Positions 1 through 10,242 of a stretch of 64,000 bases of DNA are shown here, piece by piece. The position numbers were made by a program, and so were the translations under genes. Within the stretch, counting starts at the first letter, position 1. Every line of letters starts with the position of its first letter. The DNA is from Roseiarcus sp963742305 (lineage in GTDB: Bacteria; Pseudomonadota; Alphaproteobacteria; Rhizobiales; Beijerinckiaceae): contig CAVULN010000046.1 in the NCBI GenBank assembly GCA_963742305.1, forward strand, positions 1 through 64,000, given 5' to 3'. A model generated the notes under the pieces. The model was not told the DNA's origin, made no database searches, and worked only from the letters and a program-made list of their open reading frames with translations.

Positions 1-890
1 TTCCCGAAGCGGAATCTTCGGCTCCCACTTCAGGACCGACTTGGCCGTCGATGTCGGGCTGCCGCTGTCTCGGATCGTCGGACGGCAGCGGCTCGAAGCG
101 AAGCCTGGATTTCGCGCCGGTCATTTCGATAATCAGTTCGGCAAGCTCCCGGATGGTGAACTCCTGCGGGTTGCCGATATTGATCGGGCCGGTGACGTCC
201 GGCGGGGTCGCCATCATCCGCGCGATCGCCTCGATCAGGTCGTCGACATAGCAGAAAGAGCGGGTCTGGCTCCCTTCCCCGTAAATGGTGATCTCTCGCC
301 CGCGCAGCGCCTGGACGATGAAATTCGACACCACGCGTCCGTCGTTGGGATGCATCCGGGGCCCGTAGGTATTGAAGATCCGGACGACCTTGACCGGCAT
401 CTTATGCTGCCGGCGATAGTCGAAAACAGGGTCTCGGCGCAGCGCTTGCCTTCATCGTAGCAGGACCTGAGGCCGATCGGATTGACGTTCCCCCGATAGT
501 CCTCGGTCTGCGGATGGATCGCGGGGTCGCCGTAGACCTCGGAGGTCGAGGCCTGCAAAATCTTTCGCCTTCACCCGCTTGGCGAGCCCAAGCATGTTGA
601 TCGCGCCGATCACGCTCGTTTTCGTCGTCTGCACGGGATCGAACTGATAGTGGATGGGCGAGGCGGGACAGGCGAGGTTGGAAGATTTCATCGACCTCGA
701 CATAGAGCGGAAACGTCACCTCGTGGCGCATCAGCTCCATGTTGGGATTGTCGAGGAGATGGGTGATATTCCTTCGGGTACTGGAGAAGTTATCGACGCA
801 CAGCACCTCGTAGCCGCTATTGAGCAGGCGTTCGCAGAGATGCGAGCCCAGAAAGCCGGCGCCGCCGGTCACAAGAACCCGCTTGGTCAT
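1..890 (-). CDS. UDP-glucuronate decarboxylase (UDP-xylose synthase), partial and frameshifted
   Basis: NAD-dependent epimerase/decarboxylase of the extended SDR family; by family knowledge it converts UDP-glucuronate to UDP-xylose for cell-surface polysaccharide. The protein opens with MTKRVLVTGGAGFLG (Rossmann GxxGxxG at residues 9-15). Further conserved blocks are LACPASPIHYQFDP, STSEVYGDP, the catalytic YxxxK in SCYDEGKRCAE, GPRMHPNDGRV and FIVQALRG. These blocks lie in successive reading frames: junctions are near 680 (extra base), 563 (extra base in a short homopolymer) and 424 (one T short in a T run). The C-terminus runs off the left window edge. The sequence between junctions is well conserved, so a base-calling fault is more likely than decay. 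UXS fits better than other epimerases because of the CPASPIHYQ and EVYGDP blocks. Confidence 0.85.
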
Positions 891-968
891 CGATTCCCCG
901 CTTCCCGCCGCAAGACGATCGTTCGCAGCCTGTGTACAGACCGGCGCGGCCCAATCAAGGCCTCATCC

Positions 969-3756
969 TCAGCCGCTGTTGCGCAAGCCGGCCGAGACGC
1001 CGTTGATGGTGAGCTGGATTCCGGTCAGCACCTTCTCGCTCGCGGCGCGCGAACGATAGAGCTTGAGCAGCTCGACCTGCACGTGGTTCAAGGGATCGAG
1101 ATAGGGAAAGCGGTTGCGGATCGACCGGTCGAGCAGCGGATTGCTCTCGAGCAGCTTCGCCTGCTCCATGATCGCGTTGAGCGCGTCGACCGAATCGCGC
1201 CATTCGCGCGAAATGCGGGCGAAGATTTTTTCCCGCAAGGCCACATCCTCAACGAGGCGCGCATAGCGCGAGGCGATGGCGAGGCTCGATTTCGCCATGA
1301 CCATGTCCATGTTGGAGAGCAGCGTGCGGAAGAACGGCCAGCGGACATACATCTCTCTCAGCGCCTCAAGGCCGTCCCTGGGATGGGCCTCGACATAGGC
1401 CTTCACCGCCGAGCCGAATCCATACCAGCCCGGCAGCATGAGCCGGCACTGCGCCCACGAGAACACCCAGGGAATCGCGCGCAGGTCCTCGATCGCCTGG
1501 GTCTTCTTGCGCGAGGCCGGGCGCGATCCGATGTTCAGTTCGGCGATCTCGGTGATCACCGTCGAGGCCCAGAAATAGCGCACGAAGCCTTCGGTCTCGT
1601 AGACGAGGCCGCGATAGGCCTTGTAGGCGGCGAGCGATAATTCCTCCATCGTCTCCAGAAACGCGGGGTCAGGCGCGGGGCTCTCGTCCTGCAGCAGCGT
1701 CGCCTCGAGCGTCGCGGAAGCGAGCGTCTCCAGATTGCGCCGTCCGACCTCGGGGTTGGAATACTTGCTCGAAATGATCTCGCCCTGTTCGGTGATGCGG
1801 ATCTGCCCCTGCACCGCGCCGCCGGGCTGGGCGAGGATCGCGTCGTAGCTCGGGCCGCCGCCCCGCCCGACCGAGCCGCCGCGGCCGTGAAAGAGCCGGA
1901 TGCGCACGCCATGCTTCTTGAACACCTCGACCAGGCCGATCTCGGCCGTGTACAGCTCCCAGCCCGAGGTGATGAAGCCGCCGTCCTTGTTCGAATCCGA
2001 GTATCCGAGCATCACCTCCTGTTCGCCGCCCTGGGAATCGACCAGCTTGCGATATTCGGGAAGGGAAAGCAGCGTGTCCATCACGCCCACGCAGTTGCGC
2101 AGATCGGTGATCGTCTCGAACAGCGGCGCGAGGGCGAGCGCCGACGATCCTTCGGCGGTCACGAGCCCCACTTCCTTCAGGATCAGCGCCAGCTCGAGCA
2201 GGTCGGAGACGCTGTCGGTCTTCGAGATGATCGAGGTCCGGATTGCGCCAGGACCATATTTCATCCGGATCACCGCGGCGGCGCGGAAGAGCGCGAGCTC
2301 GCCCGCCGTCTCCTCGCCGTAAGCGATGAACGGCGACAGCAGCGGGCGGGGCGAAACTAGCTCGCGCCGCAGGAGCTCCACGCGCTCCGCCTCGCTCAAG
2401 GCCTTGTAGTCGAGGCCCGGCGAGACCGCCGCCAGCAGCTCGGCGACGGTGCGCTCGTGCACGTCGGAGTTCTGCCTCAGATCAATCGGCGCGAGATGAA
2501 AGCCGAACACGTCCACCGCGCGCTGCAAGCCGCGCAGCCGCCCGCGGGCGACGACGCCGGCGTTGGTGCGCTTGAGCGACAGCGCAATCACCGCGAGGTC
2601 GGCGCCGAACTCCGCCGCCGACGCGTAGGGCGCGCGGTCGACCACCGGCTGGCGCAGCGCGATGACATGGTCGAGCTCGCGCGCGGTCTTGGCGAGGCGC
2701 GAATACATGCCGGTGATCGCCCGCCGGTAGGGCTCCTTGCGGCGGGCGGCGGCGGAATCGTCGGAGATGTCGGCGAGCTCGGCGAGCTCCGGGCTCATCG
2801 AGGCGAGGTTGGAGGCGAGCGACAGTTCGGCGCCAAGCTCGTGCAGCTCGTCGAGATAATGGCCGATCGCGCGCGCGCTCTGCAGCCGCATCGCCTCGTT
2901 GAGCAGGTCGGCGGTGACGAACGGATTGCCGTCGCGGTCGCCGCCGATCCACGAGCCGATCCGCAGGAACGAGCCGATCGGCTTTGCGCGCGGCTCGCCG
3001 GATATGGCGTCAAGCCTGTCCTCGATCGCGCCGTAAAGGCGGGGCAGCTCGTGGAAGAACGTGTAGTCGTAGAACGACAGCGCGTTCGAGACCTCGTCGA
3101 TGACCTTGAGCTTGGTCTGGCGCAGGAGATTGGTGCGCCACAGGATCACCACCGCGCGCCTGAGCTGCTCCTCATTGGCGGCAAGCTCGGCCGGATCGAT
3201 CGCGCGTTCGCGCTCGTCGAGCAGTTTGGCGATCTCGAGCTCGCGGGTCAGCGTGCTCTTGCGCCTGACTTCCGTCGGATGGGCGGTGAGCACCGGGCTC
3301 ACCAGCGCGCGGTCGAAGAAGTCGCCGAGCGCGGCGGGCTCGACCCCCGTCTCGCGCGGTGCGCTGGAAGGCGTAGGCGAGCGAGCCGGGACGCGGCGCC
3401 GAGCCCGCGATCGCATGCGCCCGGTTGCGGCGGATGTGGTGCTGGTCCTCGGCGATGTTGGCGAGGTGCGAGAAATAGCTGTAGGCGCGCACGATCGCCA
3501 GCGTCTGCTCGGCGTTCAGGCTGTCGAGCGTCGCCTCGAGCTCGCGCCGCGCGGCGACCTCGTTGTCGCGATGGAAGCGGATCGAGGCCTGGCGGATCTG
3601 CTCGACGAGTTCGAAGACCTCTTCGCCCTCCTGCTCGCGCACGGTGTCGCCGAGGATCCGGCCGAGCAGGCGGATGTCCTCGCGCAGCGGGCGGTCCTTG
3701 TCGGGCTCGTCCGGGGAGAGAAAGGGCGCGCTTGGAACAGAGGCGGGAAGAGCCAT
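969..3756 (-). CDS. ppc: Phosphoenolpyruvate carboxylase (one frameshift)
   Basis: Catalyses PEP + bicarbonate to oxaloacetate; anaplerotic, and part of the serine cycle in methylotrophs. The start is the ATG of MALPASVPSAPF at 3756. The N-terminal ~130 residues (REDIRLLGRILG, SYFSHLANIAEDQHHIRR) are in one frame and the rest in another, with the junction near 3354-3361. The span is 3n+1 long, consistent with one inserted base and a product of about 928 residues, a normal PEPC size. Visible motifs: LTAHPTEVRRKS (catalytic His), GSWIGGDRDGNP, GYSDSNKDGG (active-site Lys), FHGRGGSVGRGGGP (Arg-rich glycine loop), QGEIISSKYSN and FSWAQCRLMLPGWYG. The C-terminus reads TINGVSAGLRNSG; the usual enterobacterial end is QNTG, and the terminal Gly needed for catalysis is kept. 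Confidence 0.95.
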
Positions 3757-3883
3757 CGGCGTCGATGGTGCACTGCGACAAGAAATGGTGCAAGGCCAAA
3801 AGATCGGCCGGGACGCGCGGAACGCGCGAACCTCAACCGGGTCCCCTACACCAAGGCCGGCGGGCGCCCGTCGCCCGGGTTGG

Positions 3884-5188
3884 TCAGAACCCCGTCGGCC
3901 GCCCCACCACAATCGTATGCAGCGAGCCGTCGCCGAAGGCGCGATGCGCCGCGCGCTTGACGCTCTTCGCCGTGACCGCGGCGATCTGGCGATTGCGCTC
4001 GACGAGCCAGTCCGGCGCGCGGCGCTCGAGCTGGATGTGGATCAGCTGGGAGGCGATCTTGGAGGAGGTGTCGAACCTCAGCGGATAGGAGCCGATGAGA
4101 TAGGTCTTGCCCTTCTCCAGTTCCTCCTGGCCGAGCCCATTCAGCGCGACGTCGCGGACTTCGGCCTGGGCGACATCGAAGGATTCGCGCGCCCGCTCGT
4201 TCTTGGTCGTCGTGCCGCCATAGAAATAGGCGCCGTGCTCGAGGGAATAGAAGGTCCCGAACACGGTATAGGCGAGGCCGCGTTTCTCGCGCACCTCGCG
4301 GAACAGGCGCGAGGTCATCGAGCCCGACCCGCCGAGCACGTGGGCGGCGACGATGGAGGCGATGTAATCGGGATCGTCGCGCCTCAGCGCCGGGCGCCCG
4401 AAGCGGATCGTCGATTGCGGCACGTCGAGGTCGATGAGGTCGATGGTCCCCAGACCCTCGAACGCGGCGTCGGCCACGGATTTGAGGTCGCCCTTCTCCG
4501 GCAGGTCGCCAAACGCCCTGTCGACCAGCGCCGCCGCGCCCTTGTCGTCGATCGCCCCGACCACCGCGATCAGGAGGCGGTCGCGCGCGAGGCCCCGTTT
4601 CGCGGCCTCCGCCAGATCCTCCCGGCCGATGCGCGCGAGCGTCTCGAGCGATCCGTCGGCCGGCTGGCCGTAAGGGTGATGCGGAAACGCCTTCGCCTTC
4701 CAGTTGCGGCCCGCCAGCGTCGCCGGATCGTTGGCGTCGTGGCGCAGCCTCGCATTCAGTTGCTCGCGCACCCGCTCGAACGGCTCCTCGTCGAACCGCG
4801 GCGCCGAGACCGCGAGCCGCAGCAGGTCCGCGGCGCGATCGAGGTTTTTTACGAGCGTGCGCATGCGCCCGCTCCAATGATCGCGGTCGCAATGGAACGA
4901 CATTTCGACCGCCGTCTCGTCGAGCGCGCGCTGGAACGCCTGCGAATCAAGGTCGCCCGCGCCCTCGTCGAGCAGCCCCGCCATCAGGGCGCCCAGCCCC
5001 GCTTTCCGCGCCGGGTCCTGCGCCGCGCCGCCGCGGATCGCGAATTCGAGCGAAACGACCGGCACGGCATGGGAGCGGACGAGCCAGAAGACGAGGCCGC
5101 GCGGGGTCGTGACGACCTCGACATTGACGGCGGAATGAGAAGGCGAAGCGGCGAGGCGCCTTGGCATGAGCGTTTCCATCGGATTCAT
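3884..5188 (-). CDS. M16 family peptidase-like protein, inactive-type subunit
   Basis: Member of the M16 (pitrilysin/processing peptidase) family without the HxxEH zinc motif. At the corresponding place it reads LGALMAGLLDEGAG, so it is probably the non-catalytic partner. The LuxS/MPP-like fold is visible from VVTTPRGLVFWLVRSHAVPVVSLEFAIRGG and from the C-terminal domain with GRPALRRDDPDYIA and FREVREKRGLAYTVFGT. The chosen start is the ATG at 5188 (MNPMETLMPRR); the frame is open further upstream but that extension looks unrelated. It lies just downstream of the catalytic M16 gene on the same strand (about 110 bases), the usual two-gene arrangement in alphaproteobacteria, where the pair is thought to form a heterodimer. 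Periplasmic export is not evident because no signal peptide is seen. Confidence 0.9.
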   Translation of the reverse strand: MNPMETLMPRRLAASPSHSAVNVEVVTTPRGLVFWLVRSHAVPVVSLEFAIRGGAAQDPARKAGLGALMAGLLDEGAGDLDSQAFQRALDETAVEMSFHCDRDHWSGRMRTLVKNLDRAADLLRLAVSAPRFDEEPFERVREQLNARLRHDANDPATLAGRNWKAKAFPHHPYGQPADGSLETLARIGREDLAEAAKRGLARDRLLIAVVGAIDDKGAAALVDRAFGDLPEKGDLKSVADAAFEGLGTIDLIDLDVPQSTIRFGRPALRRDDPDYIASIVAAHVLGGSGSMTSRLFREVREKRGLAYTVFGTFYSLEHGAYFYGGTTTKNERARESFDVAQAEVRDVALNGLGQEELEKGKTYLIGSYPLRFDTSSKIASQLIHIQLERRAPDWLVERNRQIAAVTAKSVKRAAHRAFGDGSLHTIVVGRPTGF

Positions 5189-5300
5189 CTTTTGTCGTTT
5201 CGTCTTTCTGGCGCCCCTGGGGCGCGCAAACTGGTCCCTCGCCTCCTCATCCCGTCCCCGGGCCGATCCGGGGATCATCGGGGGCGGGAGAGGGCGAAGG

Positions 5301-6593
5301 CTAGGCCGCCTCGGCGAGAGGCGAGAGATGCCCGGTCACCGCGGGCTTGTGATCGAGCCAGCGGCGGGCGGCCTCTCTTACCGCCGCCGCGCTCACCGCC
5401 TCGATCCGCGCCGGCCATTCCTCGACGTCGCGCAGGCCCAGGCCGATGGCGAGCGACGAGCCGTACCAGCGCGCGAGATCCGACTGGCTGTCGCGGGCGT
5501 AAATGGCGTCGGCGACCATCCGGGTCTTGGCGCGCTCGAGGTCGCCTAAGTCGAAGCCCTCATCGGCGAAGCTCGCCAGCGCCCGGTCGAACGCGTGATC
5601 GAGCGTCTCGAGCCTGACCCCGGGCGCCGGCGTCATGTGGACGATGAAGCGGCTCTGATCGAGCGCCGCGCCGTGGTAATAGGCCCAGGCGGAGACCGCG
5701 AGCTTTTCCTCGATGACCAGCCGGCGGTAGAGAAAGCTCGTCGGTCCGCCGCCCAGGAGATGGGCGGCGATTTCGAGCGCCTCCGCTTCGCCCGGCGCGG
5801 CGGTGCGGACCGAGGGCGCGAGATAATGCCGCTGCCAGCCGGGCTGTTCGACCTTGTCGTCGGAGACCGTCACCAGCCGGCTCGCAACCGTCGGCGGCTC
5901 CATCGGGCGCGCCCGCTCGGGCTTCGCCCCGCGCGGCTTGATCCGGCCGTAGGTCTCCTCGGCGAGCGCGCGGGCTTCCTCGGGCTCGATGTCGCCCGCC
6001 ACCACCAGAATGGCGTTTTCGGGCGTATAGAAGCGCTTGTAATAGGCGAGCGCGTCCTCGCGCTTCAGCCCCTCGATCTCGTGCCCCCAGCCGATCACCG
6101 GAATCCCGTAAGGATGATGGGTGAAGAGCGCCGCCTGCACCGCTTCGCCGAGTTGCGCGCCGGGGTCGCTGTCGCAATGCATGCGCCGCTCCTCGAGCAC
6201 CACGTCGCGCTCGGGCGCGACGACGTCGTCGGTGAGCGTGAGGCCGGTCATCCGGTCGGCCTCGAAGGCCATGCAGGCCTTGAGGTGCTGCCTGGCGATC
6301 TGCTGGAAATAGGCGGTGAAATCGTTGCCGGTGAAGGCGTTTTCCACGCCCCCGACCTCGGAGATGAACTCGGAGAACTCCCCCTTGGGATGGCGCTTCG
6401 TGCCCTTGAACATGAGATGTTCGAGGAAGTGGGCGATGCCCGACTTGCCCGGCGGGTCGTCGGCCGAGCCGTTGCGGTACCAGACCATGTGGGTGACGAC
6501 CGGCGCGCGATGATCGGGAATGACGACGACGTCGAGGCCGTTGGGAAGGGCGAAATGCGCGACCTTGGGCGCGGAGGAAATGGCGGACGTCAT
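5301..6593 (-). CDS. M16 family zinc metallopeptidase (catalytic)
   Basis: Zinc peptidase of the M16 family. The inverted zinc motif HFLEH (HxxEH) is at residues 55-59 within GKSGIAHFLEHLMFKGT, and the third ligand glutamate lies in RDVVLEERR. The C-terminal half has the second M16 domain with the HLLGGGPTSFLYRRLVIEEKL block. The start is the ATG of MTSAISSAPK at 6593, preceded by a CGGAG element, rather than the earlier in-frame Met, which adds an Arg-rich unconserved stretch. It is first in a probable operon with the inactive M16 partner. Substrates are unknown. By family it degrades peptides in a closed chamber formed by two subunits. Confidence 0.93.
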   Translation of the reverse strand: MTSAISSAPKVAHFALPNGLDVVVIPDHRAPVVTHMVWYRNGSADDPPGKSGIAHFLEHLMFKGTKRHPKGEFSEFISEVGGVENAFTGNDFTAYFQQIARQHLKACMAFEADRMTGLTLTDDVVAPERDVVLEERRMHCDSDPGAQLGEAVQAALFTHHPYGIPVIGWGHEIEGLKREDALAYYKRFYTPENAILVVAGDIEPEEARALAEETYGRIKPRGAKPERARPMEPPTVASRLVTVSDDKVEQPGWQRHYLAPSVRTAAPGEAEALEIAAHLLGGGPTSFLYRRLVIEEKLAVSAWAYYHGAALDQSRFIVHMTPAPGVRLETLDHAFDRALASFADEGFDLGDLERAKTRMVADAIYARDSQSDLARWYGSSLAIGLGLRDVEEWPARIEAVSAAAVREAARRWLDHKPAVTGHLSPLAEAA

Positions 6594-6730
6594 CCGTGCT
6601 CCGATCGAGGTTGGCGAAGCCCGCCGGACCGGCCGCATCGCGGCTCAATCGTGACGGTTAAGCGACATATAAGGCGCCGCGCGGGCTCCCGCTAGGCGGG
6701 GGGCGGGCCTGCCGCCGCCGCCGCCAGGCG

Positions 6731-6766
6731 TATATAACGTTTGATATAAGTTAATTATAACTCGAT
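6731..6766. promoter_or_regulatory. AT-rich promoter-like segment upstream of the M16 operon
   Basis: A sharp AT-rich patch in GC-rich DNA, about 140-170 bases upstream of the minus-strand M16 gene. On the minus strand it contains a perfect TATAAT (plus-strand 54-59 of 67xx: 6754-6759). GTTA-ATTA-TAAC forms an inverted repeat at 6750-6761. No good -35 box is obvious. The neighbouring bases hold only a short GCC triplet run (about 6711-6726). The role as a promoter is inferred from position and composition. Confidence 0.35.
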
Positions 6767-6873
6767 GCAGACCGCGAGCGCCGCCGGACAAAAAATGGCG
6801 CCCAAATCATTGGAATCGCTTGAAGCCGACCAGAGATTGGCGCCCCCCATTCAGGCCCTCGGGAATTCCCCCG

Positions 6874-8775
6874 CTAGCGCGCCCGCCCCTCGAGCGCCTC
6901 CCTGATCTCGTCGAGCGCCTTCGGGTCCTCGATCGTCGCCGGGGTAACCCATGGGTCGCGGTCGGCGATCTTCTTCATCGTGCCGCGCAGGATCTTGCCC
7001 GAGCGGGTCTTCGGCAGGCGGGCCACCACCAGCGCGGTCCTGAACGCGGCGACCGGGCCGATTCTGTCGCGCACGAGCTTCACCACCTCCGTCTCGATCT
7101 CCTGCGGAGGCCGGTTGACGCCCGCCTTCAACACCAGAAACCCGCAAGGGGCTTCGCCCTTGATCTCGTCCTTGACGCCGAGCACCGCGCATTCGGCGAC
7201 GTCCGGGTGGGAGGCCACCACCTCCTCCATGCCGCCGGTCGACAGGCGGTGGCCGGCGACGTTGATGATGTCGTCGGTCCGTCCGAGGATCGTGAGATAC
7301 CCGTCCTCGTCGATGAAGCCCGCGTCGGCGGTCTTGTAGAAGCCGGGGAACTCCCTGAGGTAGCTCTCGCGCATCCGCTCGTCCTGCCGGTAGAGGGTCG
7401 GCAGGCAGCCGGGCGGCAGCGGCAGCTTGAGCACGATCGACCCCATCGTCCTGGGCGGGACGGGCTTCGCCGCTTCGTCCACGACATGGACGTCGTAGCC
7501 CGGCATCGGCACGCTCGGCGAGCCGCGCTTGACCGGGAGCATGCCCAGACCCATCGGATTGGCCGCGATCGGCCAGCCGGTCTCGGTCTGCCACCAATTG
7601 TCGATGACCGGAACGCCGAGGATCTTCTCGGCCCAGGCGACCGTGTCCGGGTCGGCGCGCTCGCCCGCGAGGAAGAGCGTGCGCAGCGAGGAAATGTCGT
7701 ATGTCTTGAGGAGCTTCGCCTCGGGGTCCTCCTTGCGCACGGCGCGCAGGCCGGTCGGGGCGGTGAAGAAGGCGGCGACCCTGTAGTCCTCAATCACCCG
7801 CCAGTAGGCGCCGGCGTCCGGCGTCCCGATCGGCTTGCCTTCGTAAAGGACGCTGGCGCAACCCTGCACCAGCGGCCCGTAGACGATATAGGAATGGCCG
7901 ACCACCCAGCCGATGTCGGAGCCCGCCCAGAAGGTCTCGCCAGGCTCTACGGCGAACACCGCCGACATCGACCACTTGAGCGCGACCATGTACCCGCCGA
8001 TGTCGCGCACCACCCCTTTGGGCGTTCCCGTCGTGCCCGAAGTGTAGAGGATATAAAGCGGGTCGGTCGCGGCGAGGTCGGCGCAGGGCGCGCGCCGGCC
8101 CGCCGCTTTCGTGGCGTCGACCAGCGTCGTCCAGTCGCGGTCGCGGGGCGCGCTCATTGTGGCTCGGCTCTGCGGGCGCTGATAGACGACGCAGGTCGTG
8201 GGCTTGTGGGTTGCGAGTGCGATCGCCTGGTCGAGAAGGGGCTTGTATTCGACGATCCGGCCGGGCTCGACGCCGCAGCTCGCGGTGAGGACGACCTTCG
8301 GCTCAGCGTCGTCGATGCGGGTCGCGAGCTCCCTCGGGGCGAAGCCGCCGAACACCACCGAATGCACCGCGCCGATGCGGGCGCAGGCGAGCATGGCGAC
8401 GATCGCCTCCGGAATCATCGGCATGTAGATCAGCGCCCGGTCGCCCATGCCGACCCCGAGATCGGCGAGCGCCGCGCCCAGCGTCGCCGTCTCGTCGAGG
8501 AGTTCGCGATAGCTTATGGCCCGCTTCGCGCCGGTGACCGGGCTGTCGTAATAGAGCGCGACCGCTTCGCCGCGGCCGGCCTCGACATGCCGGTCGAGCG
8601 CGTTGAAGCAGGCGTTGAGGCGCGCGTCGGGGAACCAGCGGCCATAGACGCCGCCCTCGGCGTCGAAGATGCGCCCGGGCGGCTTTGTCCACGCGATCTC
8701 GCGCGCGGCTTCCGCCCAGAAGGCTTGCGGATCGGCGCGCCAGCGATCATAGGTCTCGCGATAGCCGCTGGTCAT
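6874..8775 (-). CDS. prpE: Propionyl-CoA synthetase (acetyl-CoA synthetase-like)
   Basis: AMP-forming acyl-CoA synthetase of 633 residues; activates propionate, and to some extent acetate, to the CoA thioester through an acyl-adenylate. Motifs: YILYTSGTTGTPKGVVRD (P-loop, A3), NNWWQTETGWPI-type A5 block (DNWWQTETGWPIA), FYKTADAGFIDEDGYLTILGRTDDIINVAGHRLSTG (A7-A8 hinge) and RSGKILRGTMKKI with the A10 catalytic lysine. The N-terminal ACAS_N-like segment YRETYDRWRADPQAFWAEAAREI and the VVFGGFAPRELATRIDDAEPK region fit PrpE better than AcsA. It is transcribed alone, divergently from the TauE/SafE gene (about 150 bases apart). The frame is intact. Confidence 0.9.
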   Translation of the reverse strand: MTSGYRETYDRWRADPQAFWAEAAREIAWTKPPGRIFDAEGGVYGRWFPDARLNACFNALDRHVEAGRGEAVALYYDSPVTGAKRAISYRELLDETATLGAALADLGVGMGDRALIYMPMIPEAIVAMLACARIGAVHSVVFGGFAPRELATRIDDAEPKVVLTASCGVEPGRIVEYKPLLDQAIALATHKPTTCVVYQRPQSRATMSAPRDRDWTTLVDATKAAGRRAPCADLAATDPLYILYTSGTTGTPKGVVRDIGGYMVALKWSMSAVFAVEPGETFWAGSDIGWVVGHSYIVYGPLVQGCASVLYEGKPIGTPDAGAYWRVIEDYRVAAFFTAPTGLRAVRKEDPEAKLLKTYDISSLRTLFLAGERADPDTVAWAEKILGVPVIDNWWQTETGWPIAANPMGLGMLPVKRGSPSVPMPGYDVHVVDEAAKPVPPRTMGSIVLKLPLPPGCLPTLYRQDERMRESYLREFPGFYKTADAGFIDEDGYLTILGRTDDIINVAGHRLSTGGMEEVVASHPDVAECAVLGVKDEIKGEAPCGFLVLKAGVNRPPQEIETEVVKLVRDRIGPVAAFRTALVVARLPKTRSGKILRGTMKKIADRDPWVTPATIEDPKALDEIREALEGRAR

Positions 8776-8923
8776 CGTTTCGCTCCCTTGCCGCCGAAGT
8801 CCCGCGCGCGGTCAAACAACGCGCCCGGATTGTCGCGCCCGGCGGGTCAAAGCGCAACGCCGCGGAAGGCGGGCGCCGGGCCGAACCGACCGGCTCGCGT
8901 CGAGCGCCAGGGGACAGGGGTGT

Positions 8924-9679
8924 ATGTCGGGGAACACGCAATTCTATCTGGCGGCGGTGGCGGCGGTGATCCTCTTCGGCCTGTCGAAAGGCGGTTTTTC
9001 CGGCTTGAGCACGCTTGGGATGCCCCTCATGTCGCTGGTCGCCTCGCCGGTCAGGGCGGCGGCGATCGTGCTGCCGATCCTCATCGTGCAGGACTGGTTG
9101 AGCGTGTGGGCCTTCCGGCGCGACTTCTCGCCGCGCAACCTCATCATCCTGATCCCCTCCGCGATGGTCGGGGTCGGCTTTGGCTGGCTGCTCGCGGCCC
9201 GGGTCAGCGACGACGCCGTGCGTCTCGTGCTCGGCGTGATCTCCATCGGTTTCGTTCTTTACATGGTGGTCCGCGACCGGCTCGGCCGCGCTCCGGTCGA
9301 GAGGCCGGGCGTGCCGAGCGGCGTCGTCTGGGGTTCGGTCGCCGGCTTCACGAGCTTCATCAGCCACGCCGGCGCGCCGCCGTTCCAGGTCTATGTGATG
9401 CCCCAGTACCTCAAGCCGCGGGTGTTCGCGGGCACCGCGACGATGTTCTTCGCCGCCGTCAACCTCATCAAGGTCCCGCCCTATTTTCTGCTGGGGCAGT
9501 TCAGCCGCGACAATCTCCTCGTCTCCGCCTGGCTCATCCCGGTCGCGGTCGTGTCGACCTTCGCCGGCGTCTGGCTGGTCAGGCGGGTGTCGGCCGACAG
9601 GTTCTACGCAATCATCCTGGCGCTCACTTTCCTCGTCGGAGTCAAATTGACCTATGACGCCGTTCTGGCGCTCGCGTGA
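8924..9679 (+). CDS. TauE/SafE family membrane permease
   Basis: Polytopic inner-membrane protein of 251 residues with the DUF81/TauE signature: FGLSKGGFSGLSTLGMPLMSL at the N-terminus and the second half-repeat FTSFISHAGAPPFQVYVMPQ. About eight hydrophobic segments are visible. Family members export or import sulfite, sulfoacetate or other organosulfonates; the substrate here cannot be told from sequence. The start ATG at 8924 follows an AGGGGACAGGGG stretch that can act as a ribosome binding site. Its 3' end overlaps the first in-frame ATG of the GtrA gene by 26 bases, so the two may be co-translated. Confidence 0.87.
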   Translation: MSGNTQFYLAAVAAVILFGLSKGGFSGLSTLGMPLMSLVASPVRAAAIVLPILIVQDWLSVWAFRRDFSPRNLIILIPSAMVGVGFGWLLAARVSDDAVRLVLGVISIGFVLYMVVRDRLGRAPVERPGVPSGVVWGSVAGFTSFISHAGAPPFQVYVMPQYLKPRVFAGTATMFFAAVNLIKVPPYFLLGQFSRDNLLVSAWLIPVAVVSTFAGVWLVRRVSADRFYAIILALTFLVGVKLTYDAVLALA

Positions 9680-9725
9680 GGCGGCGGTTTCCGGGCTCGC
9701 TGAGCCCGAGTTGAACCCCTCCCTC

Positions 9726-10163
9726 ATGAACGCCGTCGACCCCGACGCGCGTGCACATGGGCGCCTCGCCGTGCAAATCCCCTCTTTCGTGGCGGTCGGG
9801 CTCATCGGTTATGTCGTGGACGCCGGGATCACCTTCGTCGGCGCCAAATATCTGGGCCTCGCGCCGGTCATCGCCCGGCCGCCCGGCTTCATCCTCGCCA
9901 CGATCGTCAATTTCCTCCTCAACCGGTCGTTCACCTTCCGCCACTCGGGCGCGCCGGTCCTGCGGGCATTCTTCCGCTATTGCGCCGTGGCCTCGGCAGG
10001 GCTTGCGGTCAATTACGCCGTCTATTCGGCCTGCGTTCTGCTGGCGCCGAGCTTCGGGATCGCGGTCACGCCCGCCATCCTGCCGCTGTTCGTCGCCGCA
10101 GGCAGCGCCGTCGCGATGGTTGTGACCTTTCTCGGATTTCGGTTTTTCGCCTTCCGGCGCTGA
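9726..10163 (+). CDS. GtrA family membrane protein
   Basis: Small four-helix membrane protein of the GtrA/PF04138 family, typically involved in moving lipid-linked sugars (bactoprenol glucose) or other cell-surface glycan steps. Motifs: FVAVGLIGYVVDAGITFVGAKYLGL, ATIVNFLLNRSFTFR (the conserved N-F-x-x-N-R-x-F-T-F block) and a final helix ending LGFRFFAFRR. Two starts are possible: ATG at 9654, which overlaps the TauE gene, and ATG at 9726 (MNAVDPDARAH). The second is used because the first adds 24 unconserved residues. No glycosyltransferase is adjacent, so the glycan served is unknown. Confidence 0.85.
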   Translation: MNAVDPDARAHGRLAVQIPSFVAVGLIGYVVDAGITFVGAKYLGLAPVIARPPGFILATIVNFLLNRSFTFRHSGAPVLRAFFRYCAVASAGLAVNYAVYSACVLLAPSFGIAVTPAILPLFVAAGSAVAMVVTFLGFRFFAFRR

Positions 10164-10242
10164 CAATTGTCGATTTCTCTCGCCAAAGACTTGGCCGGTC
10201 GCGCTATGATCGCAAACGTTAGCGCCATGGAGCCTTCGCGCG

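Noticed and set aside
3563..5617. Long plus-strand open frame opposite the M16 and ppc genes
   Set aside because: It is antisense to conserved coding sequence, Arg-rich and without any domain; a GC-rich shadow frame.
6711..6726. GCC triplet run as a regulatory repeat
   Set aside because: Only about five units, common by chance in DNA this GC-rich.
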